A stretch of 64,000 nucleotides of DNA from Candidatus Baltobacteraceae bacterium (lineage in GTDB: Bacteria > Vulcanimicrobiota > Vulcanimicrobiia > Vulcanimicrobiales > Vulcanimicrobiaceae): the NCBI GenBank assembly GCA_036489885.1, contig DASXEW010000003.1, positions 930,001-994,000 of the forward strand. Reading direction: 5' to 3'. Below are positions 46,555 to 54,082 of this stretch, one piece after another. Below the pieces are notes generated by a model. The model was given only the letters and a program-made list of their open reading frames with translations. It was not told the origin of the DNA and ran no database searches. Each line of letters opens with the position of its first letter. The stretch's first letter is position 1. Position numbers and translations under genes: made by a program.

Positions 46555-46568
46555 CGTTTGGGCAAACG
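46555..46568. promoter_or_regulatory. Perfect dyad CGTTTG-GG-CAAACG in a divergent promoter region
   Basis: A 6+6 bp inverted repeat between the divergent lipoprotein (start 46499) and small secreted protein (start 46619). A GTTC-GCGAA-GAAC dyad is next to it at about 46539. Possible operator; no regulator known. Confidence 0.35.
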
Positions 46569-46618
46569 CCGTAGGACTTTGGCCGGGGCGTTAGGTACGG
46601 TCGGCGAACGGCGGCCGT

Positions 46619-46978
46619 ATGAGGTACCTATTTATTCTCGCTTGCAGCATTGCGCTTGTAGCAGAGAGCCCGTCGCCGCTGCCGTCACCGCCGCTACTGG
46701 CGCCGCGGCACGTCATCATCGACAACCCGCGACCGCAAACGCCCGCCGCTGCGTATTTTCCGACCGGGCAAATCACCGGCGTATGGCAAGGTTGCGGCCC
46801 GTCGCAGAGCATGGGTACGATCGAGGATTTTAACTCCGATCATCCTCGCGCGCGGATCGTACAAGTCTTCATCGACGCGAGCGTTCCGTGCAAGACGCCG
46901 ACCGCTCACACATTTGTGATCGTCTATCAAGAACCCGCGCCGGTCATCCGCCGCGCAATTCGTAAACCGATGAAGTAG
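46619..46978 (+). CDS. Small secreted protein, function unknown
   Basis: 119 residues. Signal peptide 'MRYLFILACSIALVAESPS', then a short Pro-Ser linker and a compact domain with two cysteines ('VWQGCGPSQSMG', 'DASVPCKTPTAHTFVIVYQE') that may form a disulfide. Ends in a basic tail. No family recognised. It converges on the GNAT gene with 1 nt between stops. Confidence 0.55.
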   Translation: MRYLFILACSIALVAESPSPLPSPPLLAPRHVIIDNPRPQTPAAAYFPTGQITGVWQGCGPSQSMGTIEDFNSDHPRARIVQVFIDASVPCKTPTAHTFVIVYQEPAPVIRRAIRKPMK

Positions 46979-46979
46979 T

Positions 46980-47804
46980 TTAGGGGTCGTTAAACAGATA
47001 CGTCGTGAATTCGCCGACGCGCTCGAATCCGACGCGTTCGTACAGCTCGATCGCCTTTGTATTGAAATCGTTCACGTAGAGTGAAAGGGTCGGCACATCG
47101 TTGAGCAAGCGACGGCAAATCGCGCGCATCGCGCGCGTCGCATATCCTTTCCCGCGTTGAGAAGGCGGCGTCCAGACGCCTTGCACTTGCGCCGTGCGTG
47201 CCGTGCGCGAACCGATGTTGCACTGGAACAGCAACTCGCCGTCCTCGATCCACACCCACCACCAGCCACGGTCGATCAAGCGTGAGACTCCGTGCATGAA
47301 ATTGCTCCGGTGCTCGCGCGGATCGTAACCCAGCTCGCCGATCATCATCTCGGCCGAGTTCGCCGCGACCATCTCGAGGTCGCTGGCACGCGCTTGTCTG
47401 ATTGGTATGTCGTCACCGCCGGCCGGCATGTGTTCGATCGCGTAGAGGGGCTGCGATGCGCGGATGAGCGAGGGCTCGCGATACCAGGACTTGATTCGAG
47501 CCCAAAGGTGGTTGGTGATATGACGCGGTCCGACGATCATGCGCGCCCGCGGCCGTTCCCGTGCTTCGATCGCAAAGCCGTCGATCGCCGCGACGTCGTC
47601 GACAGCTACCGCGATCTGCGGGCCGAAGAACGCGACGCCGCCGACGAGACGATCGTAGGAACGCCACACCGCGATCGAGTCGTACGCAGTCGCCATACCG
47701 AGACCACCCTCGACGATCCACTGCGTGAAGGCGTTCTCGTAGGGACGGCGCGACAAGTACGAGATGACTTCCGTGCGCGCTACGCGGCTGAGGGATTCGA
47801 TCAT
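46980..47804 (-). CDS. GNAT-family acetyltransferase with N-terminal DUF4081-like domain
   Basis: 274 residues. The N-terminal half ('NAFTQWIVEGG', 'AVWRSYDRLVGGVAFFGPQIAVAV') resembles the domain that precedes GNAT in some actinobacterial-type acetyltransferases. The C-terminal GNAT core shows motif A 'VQGVWTPPSQRGKGYATRAMRAICRRLL' (Q/RxxGxG/A) and motif B 'LYVNDFNTKAIELYERVGFERVGEF'. It transfers acetyl from CoA to an amine; acceptor unknown. It lies next to, and divergent from, a sirtuin gene, which hints at a protein acylation pair, but that is speculative. Confidence 0.8.
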   Translation of the reverse strand: MIESLSRVARTEVISYLSRRPYENAFTQWIVEGGLGMATAYDSIAVWRSYDRLVGGVAFFGPQIAVAVDDVAAIDGFAIEARERPRARMIVGPRHITNHLWARIKSWYREPSLIRASQPLYAIEHMPAGGDDIPIRQARASDLEMVAANSAEMMIGELGYDPREHRSNFMHGVSRLIDRGWWWVWIEDGELLFQCNIGSRTARTAQVQGVWTPPSQRGKGYATRAMRAICRRLLNDVPTLSLYVNDFNTKAIELYERVGFERVGEFTTYLFNDP

Positions 47805-47852
47805 TAGCTAACATCGCGAGGTTCGTCATGCGTAGGCGCGAACCCGGCGCAG

Positions 47853-48572
47853 ATGATCGACGAGATCGCTCGCCGGCTGCAACTCGCAAAATCGGTTTTC
47901 GTGCTGACCGGCTCGGGCATCTCGGCCGAAAGCGGGCTTCCTACGTTCCGCGGAGTCGGTGGGCTCTGGCGCACGCATCGTGTCGAAGAGCTTGCTTCTC
48001 CCGAGGGCTTCGCGCGCGATCCGCATCTCGTCTGGAGCTGGTACAACGAGCGGCGTGCGGCACATAAGCGCGCGGAACCTAGTCCCGCGCACCTCGCGCT
48101 TGCGCGTCTGGAAGCGCGCTTCGAAGAATTCACACTCGCGACGCAAAACGTCGACTCGTTACATCTCCGTGCGGGATCGCAAAATGTGCTCGAGCTGCAC
48201 GGCAATCTACGGGAAGCGTACTGTAACCTCTGCGCCCAGACGCTTTCGATCGAAGACGGGTTGCCCGTCGAGCGGATCGAGCACGCTTGCGGTGGTCTCT
48301 TCCGTCCGCGTATCGTTTGGTTCGGCGAGTCGCTTCCGCAGCGTGAGTGGATCCTTGCTGCCGAAGCGGCTTCGCGCGCGGACGTCAAACTCATCATCGG
48401 AACGTCGGCAATCGTTCAACCCGCCGCGTCGCTCGCGTTCGGCGGCGATGCCTGGATCGTGGAGATAAATCCGGAAGCGACCGCGATCTCAGATCACGTC
48501 GATGCTTCGCTCCGGGCGCGCGCATCCGACGCGCTGACGGAAATCGAGTCGCGCCTTACGGTGGAAGCTTGA
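47853..48572 (+). CDS. cobB: NAD-dependent protein deacylase, sirtuin (SIRT5-like)
   Basis: 239 residues. NAD pocket 'FVLTGSGISAESGLPTFRG', 'TQNVDSLHLRAGSQNVLELHG' with the catalytic His, 'GTSAIVQPAASLA' and 'VEINPEATAIS'. The pocket has Tyr and Arg in 'WSWYNERRAA', the YxxR signature of desuccinylase/demalonylase sirtuins. The zinc site has CNLC, but the second pair is reduced: 'IEHACGG' has Glu where the first Cys of the second pair would be. Removes acyl groups from lysines in the cytoplasm. Confidence 0.88.
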   Translation: MIDEIARRLQLAKSVFVLTGSGISAESGLPTFRGVGGLWRTHRVEELASPEGFARDPHLVWSWYNERRAAHKRAEPSPAHLALARLEARFEEFTLATQNVDSLHLRAGSQNVLELHGNLREAYCNLCAQTLSIEDGLPVERIEHACGGLFRPRIVWFGESLPQREWILAAEAASRADVKLIIGTSAIVQPAASLAFGGDAWIVEINPEATAISDHVDASLRARASDALTEIESRLTVEA

Positions 48573-49782
48573 GCGGCGGACGGCCGCTGTCGTCCTCGTA
48601 ATAACCTTCGGCAGCGATCGGGTCCGGTAGCGCCGGCGAATTGTCATATGCGCCGAATCCAGCCGTCTCCGGAATATCGAGTCTCTTTTTTGCGGGCGGC
48701 GGAGGCGGTGTGCGGCGCTTCTGCGGGGGCGGTGGCGGTGGCGTCTTGGGAAGTGGCGTGCGCGGCTGCGGTTCGCTAAACTCGCGCGGTGCATTCGGAT
48801 CGCGTTCGGGTAAACCGGCGATGCGCTTGTCGAACGTCGCTTGTCCTTCGATCGGATCGTCGATGCGCGTGCGCGGAAAGGCCTGCGGCGGCGGCAAGAG
48901 GAGATTGTCTTTCTCTTCCGGTTTTGCCAAGCCGCGAATGACATAGCACTTCTCGTTGCGCTTCATTCCACGTAGCGGGACGGTGCCGGCCGAGACGTTG
49001 ATGAACATCGTGCGCACGGGTTCGAGCGTCGATTCGGTCACGATAATGTACGCGCTCATCGGCTCCGTGCGTTCCTGGACGCGCGTGGCGACGATCGCCG
49101 GCAAACCGACCACGGTGTACTCGCGGCGTTGCGGATAGCCAACCTCGCCTGCGACGACATTTCCGCTGTTGATGCCGATCCCGACACGCATCGGCTTGCG
49201 GCCCTCGCGAGCCCAGCGCTGATTCATGCCGTCGACGAGACGGATGATGTCGATCGCAGCGCGGATCGCGTGCTCTTCCTGTAATGGGTCCTCGAGGGGG
49301 AACCCGAACGCGCCGCTGATCCCGTCGCCGAGGAATTTGTCGACCATCCCCCGGTGTTTTTGAATCGAGCGCCCGGCGACGGTGTAGAAGTCATTGAGAT
49401 ACCGCAGCGTCTCTTCGTGTTCCAGTTGCTCCGCAAACAGCGCGAAGTTCCAGATGCGGCAGACGAGCACCGTCGCGTAGCCGGTTTTCGCCGTGAACGC
49501 GCGCGCATCGCGCCGCTCCAAGAGCTCGTCGAGAATAATCGGCGAGACGTACCGCGAGAAGATATTCCGTACCCGGACCGTCTCGCGCTGGGCCGCGAGG
49601 ACTCGCTGGGCCTGCACATATGCGACCACGACTGCAGCGACGGCCGCACAAAGCGCGAGGAGCGCGATTCCCATTACCTCCCACTTATCGGGTGCCGGGG
49701 TATACTTCCCGCCACGAGGCCCGAACTTGACGCTTTTTTTCCAGGGCAGGCGTGCGTCGCGGGCGAAGCGGCGCAGCCTCAT
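48556..49782 (-). CDS. Membrane-anchored class III cyclase homologue, probably catalytically inactive
   Basis: About 408 residues. One membrane helix ('MGIALLALCAAVAAVVVAYV'), a signalling linker 'RNIFSRYVSPIILDELLER' as in cyclases, then a cyclase fold. The metal motif is 'VLVCRIWNFALFAEQL': both catalytic aspartates (FxDIxxFT) are replaced by Arg and Asn, and the Asn/Arg motif is 'YTVVGLPAIVATRVQ'. 'VDKFLGDGISGAFGFP' remains. The C-terminal ~100 residues are proline-rich and disordered. It may act as a regulatory partner. The start could be ATG 49803, 49782 or 49674; 49782 shares a CATG with the divergent gene. Confidence 0.75.
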   Translation of the reverse strand: MRLRRFARDARLPWKKSVKFGPRGGKYTPAPDKWEVMGIALLALCAAVAAVVVAYVQAQRVLAAQRETVRVRNIFSRYVSPIILDELLERRDARAFTAKTGYATVLVCRIWNFALFAEQLEHEETLRYLNDFYTVAGRSIQKHRGMVDKFLGDGISGAFGFPLEDPLQEEHAIRAAIDIIRLVDGMNQRWAREGRKPMRVGIGINSGNVVAGEVGYPQRREYTVVGLPAIVATRVQERTEPMSAYIIVTESTLEPVRTMFINVSAGTVPLRGMKRNEKCYVIRGLAKPEEKDNLLLPPPQAFPRTRIDDPIEGQATFDKRIAGLPERDPNAPREFSEPQPRTPLPKTPPPPPPQKRRTPPPPPAKKRLDIPETAGFGAYDNSPALPDPIAAEGYYEDDSGRPPLKLPP

Positions 49783-50188
49783 GGACGGCTTGAGCTTTCT
49801 CAAAGAGCGTATTCCAGCATATGCCGATTACGGCGATGAGGACGCGCGCCATCTCGTCGACAAGCAGGTTCGCGCCTACGTTGGAGAGGCGCTAAGCACC
49901 ATTCGCGAGCGGCTCGCCGCGGATCTCGTGGAGACCGTCTCGGAGCAACTCGAGAAGACACTGCTGATGTGCGAATTCTCGAATCAACAGTTGATTCATA
50001 TCCTCGATCATGCGCATCTCTCGAACACCGAAATCGAAGAGCTGCACGAGGTCGATCACGAGCTGATTCAGACCGCGGATCGCGCCAACGGCGTCGACTC
50101 CTCCAAGCTCGACGGGTACCTTTCGGAGCTGACGCAGTTGTTCGCACGCCGCGCACAAGCGGTCTTCTGGTCGGAGGACCGCCGCTAA
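49781..50188 (+). CDS. Helical hypothetical protein
   Basis: 135 residues, predicted almost entirely helical, no signal or membrane segment ('LVDKQVRAYVGEALSTIRERLAADLVETVSEQLEKTLL', 'NTEIEELHEVDHELIQTADRAN'). Its ATG overlaps the start codon of the divergent cyclase homologue, and its stop overlaps the likely start of the next gene (TAACG), suggesting cotranscription with the YkgJ-QueC fusion. No family recognised. Confidence 0.6.
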   Translation: MDGLSFLKERIPAYADYGDEDARHLVDKQVRAYVGEALSTIRERLAADLVETVSEQLEKTLLMCEFSNQQLIHILDHAHLSNTEIEELHEVDHELIQTADRANGVDSSKLDGYLSELTQLFARRAQAVFWSEDRR

Positions 50189-51123
50189 CGGACCTGCCCA
50201 ATTACATCGATCTGATCGACAGTCTTCTCGGGCCCGACGACGATCCAAAATCTGCATTCCACGATCTGAAAAAGATCGAAGGATTGCACTTCGACGGAAG
50301 CAAGTGCGCGACGTGTCCGAGGAACTGCTGCATCGTCCACGATCCCGACGAGCAGTACATCGCGATCCGCGAAGACGAACTCGAAACGATCTACGCGGCC
50401 TATCCCGACGCCGCGAAAGTTCGCGCGACCCGAAAAGGCAAGGACGGCCGGCGCTACTACACCGTTTCGAAGAAGGGTACGCGCTGCGGCTTTCTCGGCG
50501 ACGATCTCAAGTGCACGGTCTATTCGGCGCGGCCTCGCTACTGCCGCGAGAATCCCGGCAATGCATATCAGATACACGGTTGGGAAGGCGTTCGGTACGA
50601 TTTGAAACGCTGTCCGGGAACGACGTATGACAAGCCGGTGCTCTGCTTGAGCTCGGGCGGGATCGATAGCTTGGTCTTACAGGCGCATCTCAAAGCGCAA
50701 GGCTTCACGCCGTACTCGCTGTTCATCGACTACGGACAACCTGCGCGCGAACGCGAGCGCGCGTCTGCCGAAAAGATCGCCGAATACTACGACGGAAAGT
50801 TCTACATGGAGCATATGAGGCTCGATGTCTGGGACGAGCTTCCGGTCCAATCCGCGCCGGTCCGCAATGCTGTTCTCTTTTCGATTGCAGCGGCGTATTG
50901 CGATACGCTCAATATTCCGCGGATCGGACTCGCGTGGGAGCAAAAGCGCAAAGGACTCAAGATTATCGCGCCGCTGCTGGGAAAGACGAAGCTGAGCATC
51001 GTCCGTATGGGCAAAAAGTACGGAGCGCCGTTCGAGCTGTCGTGGTCGTGCCAAGAAAGCGCCGGCGCGCCGTGTGGCGCCTGCGCGAAGTGCAAGAAAC
51101 GAAACGCGGTGCTCGGAGGCTGA
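50188..51123 (+). CDS. Fusion of a YkgJ-type Cys-rich metal domain with a QueC-like PP-loop domain
   Basis: About 311 residues. N-terminal YkgJ-like (CxxCxxxCC) domain: 'GSKCATCPRNCCIVHDPDEQYIAI', 'RCGFLGDDLKCTVYSARPRYCRENP'. C-terminal PP-loop ATPase related to 7-cyano-7-deazaguanine synthase: 'VLCLSSGGIDSLVLQAHLKAQGF' (SGGxDS), 'SLFIDYGQPARERERASAEKIA', 'PLLGKTKLSIVRMGKKYGAPFELSWSC' and a four-Cys zinc site ending 'CGACAKCKKRN'. The QueC substrate loop between 'IGLAWEQ' and 'KGLKIIAPLL' is shortened, so preQ0 synthesis is not assured. No ATG/GTG/TTG fits; ACG 50188 lies in TAACG 10 nt after GGAGG, CTG 50194 is the alternative. Confidence 0.82.
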   Translation, partial: TDLPNYIDLIDSLLGPDDDPKSAFHDLKKIEGLHFDGSKCATCPRNCCIVHDPDEQYIAIREDELETIYAAYPDAAKVRATRKGKDGRRYYTVSKKGTRCGFLGDDLKCTVYSARPRYCRENPGNAYQIHGWEGVRYDLKRCPGTTYDKPVLCLSSGGIDSLVLQAHLKAQGFTPYSLFIDYGQPARERERASAEKIAEYYDGKFYMEHMRLDVWDELPVQSAPVRNAVLFSIAAAYCDTLNIPRIGLAWEQKRKGLKIIAPLLGKTKLSIVRMGKKYGAPFELSWSCQESAGAPCGACAKCKKRNAVLGG

Positions 51124-51124
51124 G

Positions 51125-53542
51125 CTAGGGGAAGTGAAGTTTTGGGATCGAGGGCAGCTGGTTCAAGAGCTGATTCTTGAGCTGATCCCAATTGGTCGGA
51201 ACGCCCAGCTCGCTGCTGAATTGGTCGACGGCGGCTTGCGTGAGCTTATTGACCGCAAGTTGCACGACGCCGTTGACGATCTTCGCCGTCAGTGATTGTC
51301 CGGCATTGACGACCTGAACTTTTCCGCCTGCGAACGTCACCGCGACCGGCTGGCTTGCGGAATAGACGTTGACCGTCAGCGAATCGCCATCGACGCCGAT
51401 GTCACCCTCGGTTCCACGCACGGCGATCGACGAAGTTGGGGTGACGAACGTGTAGTTGGCTTTGGCGCCGTTCGGATGCTCGACTTTGAAACGCGTCTTT
51501 CCTTGATAGACGACGAATTGCGCGCTTGCAACTTCGGCTTGCGTGAAGAACGCGAGCTGCACGCGCGTTTGCGAACCGAGTGTTACAACCGAGGAGTCGG
51601 GTAGCTGCAGCTTGCCGAGCGACGCATCGCCAGTGATGGCGGTGTCTTTGTCGGAGAGCGCGATCGATCCATTCGGCGCGACCTGCGTCGTCTTTCCGGA
51701 ATCTTCGTATGAGACGCTGCCCTTCACGTTCGAGAGTATTTGGTCGCTCGCGGCTCGGACGCTCTGCGGAAAGAAGATCAGCGCGAGGACGAGCGCGGCA
51801 GTCGCAACCGCGCGTGTAGGGATGGGCTGCGCGCGACGCTCGACGTCACGCAAGATCACGATGAAACATGCAGCCGCAAAGACCAGACATCCGATACCCA
51901 CGCCGACCTCCCCAAGACAAAGCTTTCCGATTCCAAAGAGCATGCCGTAGACGAGGCCGCACCCCGCGACCCAATCGCGCAAACCAATTCCGAGATTCTC
52001 GTCGCCGGGACGAACGCGCGCATAAAAACGCTCGAGCGTTTCCGCGCTTTCGGGTTGTGTCAGGAACGTCACCGAAAGCCACACGACGGTCGCGACCGCA
52101 ACGGTTACCAGCAGGCTGAGCGCAACCTGATTGGGTCCGGCGAATACATCGAGCAGCTTGAGCGCCGTCGCCGTGAAACCGGATGAGATGAGCGCGGCGA
52201 TCTCGCTCCAGGCGTTGATGCGCGGCCAGTACCAGCGCAGAATCATCACCGGACCGACGCCGGCCGTAAATGTGATCAAGTACGTCCACGCGCCGCTGAC
52301 CGAATCCATGAAACCGGTGACGACGGCCGCCAGAATCATCGCCACGATCGTGAGCGCGCGCGAGATCCAGACATAGTGTTCTTCAGATGCGTCCGGGCGC
52401 AAGAAGCGACGGTAGAGGTCGTTCGTCATATACGAGGCACCGAGATTGAGGTGCGTTCCGATCGTCGACATGTACGCCGCAAGGAATCCGGCCATCATCA
52501 GGCCGCGTAATGCAATCGGAAGATGATCGATCATCGTCTGCACGTACAGCAGCTCCGGATCTACCACGCCGGCCGCGTTTTTCACGCCGGCCGGATAGAG
52601 AACGAGCGCACTCAGCGCGACGAGGATCCAAGGCCATGGACGCAGCGCGTAGTGCGCGACGTTGAAGAACAGCGTCGCAAGGATCGAGTTCTTCTCATCT
52701 TTGGATGCAAAAATGCGCTGCGCGACGTAACTGCCGCCGCCCGGCTCGGCCCCCGGATACGACGACGCCCACCATGAGACCGCGATAAAAACGAGAAACG
52801 ATTCGAGCGGCATCCAGGCTGCGCCGTGCAGCGGCGGAAAGAATGCGAGCAGCCCGCCTTGCGCGATATGATGTGCGGCGTCGAGCGCGCCGATCTTTTC
52901 GCGCAGCGCAGCGACTCCACCGACTGCAGCAACGGCCGCAACCGCGAGAACGACCGTCATCGTCATCTTCACGACGAATTGCAAAACGTCGGTGACGAGG
53001 ACGCTCCACATCCCACCGATCGAGACATACATCGCGGTGAGCACGAGGCAAATGCCGATCGCTTCCCACTTCGGAATCCCGAGCGTCAGTCCGAGAATCT
53101 TTGCGATCGCAAGATTCACCCAGCCCATGATGATCGTGTTGATGATCACGCCCTGGTAGAAGCCGCGCGTCGCGCGCAGCACCGCTGCGGGTTTTCCGCT
53201 ATAGCGTAGCTCGGTAAATTCCACGTCGGTGAGAACGCCCGAACGCCGCCAGAGGGCGGCAAAAAAGAACGTGGTGAGAATTCCGCTCATCACCATGTTC
53301 CACCACACCCAATTTCCGGCAACGCCATTCTTTGCGACGAAGCCCGTCACCGCCAGCGGCGTGTCGGCCGCAAACGTCGTCGCGACCATCGACGTCCCGG
53401 CCAGCCACCACGGCACGTTGCGTCCGGAAAGAAAATATTCCGACATGCTCTTGCCGCCGCGGCGTGCGAAAAAAGCACCGATTCCGAGGTTGATCGCAAA
53501 AAACGCTGCGATTACGCCCCAATCAAGCGGACGAAGCTGCAT
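51125..53542 (-). CDS. Sodium:solute symporter fused to a C-terminal FecR-like domain
   Basis: 805 residues. Residues ~1-580: SSS family transporter with about 13-14 helices ('FFAINLGIGAFFARRGGKSMSEYFLSGRNVPWWLAGTSMVATTFAADTPLAVTG', 'STIGTHLNLGASYMTNDLY'). Residues ~600-805: 'ATAALVLALIFFPQSVRAAS', which reads like a signal peptide with an AxA site, followed by a FecR domain ('ILSNVKGSVSYEDSGKTTQV', 'LQLPDSSVVTLGSQTRVQL', 'VKTP'-like 'FVTPTSSIAVRGTEGDIGV'). No start codon separates the parts, so they are one polypeptide as read. The start overlaps the GGDEF gene by 20 bp. Substrate unknown. Confidence 0.85.
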   Translation of the reverse strand: MQLRPLDWGVIAAFFAINLGIGAFFARRGGKSMSEYFLSGRNVPWWLAGTSMVATTFAADTPLAVTGFVAKNGVAGNWVWWNMVMSGILTTFFFAALWRRSGVLTDVEFTELRYSGKPAAVLRATRGFYQGVIINTIIMGWVNLAIAKILGLTLGIPKWEAIGICLVLTAMYVSIGGMWSVLVTDVLQFVVKMTMTVVLAVAAVAAVGGVAALREKIGALDAAHHIAQGGLLAFFPPLHGAAWMPLESFLVFIAVSWWASSYPGAEPGGGSYVAQRIFASKDEKNSILATLFFNVAHYALRPWPWILVALSALVLYPAGVKNAAGVVDPELLYVQTMIDHLPIALRGLMMAGFLAAYMSTIGTHLNLGASYMTNDLYRRFLRPDASEEHYVWISRALTIVAMILAAVVTGFMDSVSGAWTYLITFTAGVGPVMILRWYWPRINAWSEIAALISSGFTATALKLLDVFAGPNQVALSLLVTVAVATVVWLSVTFLTQPESAETLERFYARVRPGDENLGIGLRDWVAGCGLVYGMLFGIGKLCLGEVGVGIGCLVFAAACFIVILRDVERRAQPIPTRAVATAALVLALIFFPQSVRAASDQILSNVKGSVSYEDSGKTTQVAPNGSIALSDKDTAITGDASLGKLQLPDSSVVTLGSQTRVQLAFFTQAEVASAQFVVYQGKTRFKVEHPNGAKANYTFVTPTSSIAVRGTEGDIGVDGDSLTVNVYSASQPVAVTFAGGKVQVVNAGQSLTAKIVNGVVQLAVNKLTQAAVDQFSSELGVPTNWDQLKNQLLNQLPSIPKLHFP

Positions 53543-54065
53543 TGTCCTGAGCGAATACGACGCCTCCGCGTGCCTGGGCCTTTGCGCGCAGGAGCGCTCG
53601 CTCGGCCGCCGCGAGCAACGACGGCCCTGTTTCCCCATCTAAAGGAAAGAGCGCGATACCGATTGAGACGCCGACCTGGTAGCTATCGCTTCCCGCGATG
53701 ACCGGAGCGTACAAGGCGCGCCGCAGGCGGTCGGCCATGTCTCGCGCGTCCTCTTCATCTTCGAGCTCGGGTTGCAGCGCGACGAATTCGTCCCAACCGA
53801 AACGCGCAACCGTGTCGCTTTCGCGAAGCGCAGCCACGAAGCGCTCGGCGATCAACTTAAGCGCAGCCTCGGTGCCGGCGTTGCCGGCGCGCTGCGCGAC
53901 CGCCTGAAATCCGTCGAGATCGCATATGTGAATCGCGAAGCGCCGGCCGGAGCGATTCGATAAAGCAATGACCTGAGTCAAACGGTCATCGAACAGCGCG
54001 CGGTTCGGCAATCCCGTAAGCACGTCAAAAGCGGCCGAGTTGAAGGAGACCGCGGGCTCGTCCAT
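53523..54065 (-). CDS. Stand-alone GGDEF protein with degenerate active site
   Basis: 180 residues, no sensor domain. The GGDEF fold is clear: 'DVLTGLPNRALFDDRL', 'FAIHICDLDGFQAVAQRAGNAGTEAALKLIAERF', 'ARFGWDEFVALQPE', 'VGVSIGIALFPLDGET' and 'LLAAAERALLRAKAQARGGVV'. The signature is GWDEF (90-94), and the guanine- and metal-associated residues after 'DLDGF' differ from active cyclases (Ala in place of Asn, Thr in place of Asp). c-di-GMP synthesis is doubtful; GTP binding or a structural role is possible. ATG 54065 begins at the homology; the ORF is open to 54101. Confidence 0.8.
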   Translation of the reverse strand: MDEPAVSFNSAAFDVLTGLPNRALFDDRLTQVIALSNRSGRRFAIHICDLDGFQAVAQRAGNAGTEAALKLIAERFVAALRESDTVARFGWDEFVALQPELEDEEDARDMADRLRRALYAPVIAGSDSYQVGVSIGIALFPLDGETGPSLLAAAERALLRAKAQARGGVVFAQDNAASSA

Positions 54066-54082
54066 AGGAATCACTCTACGTC

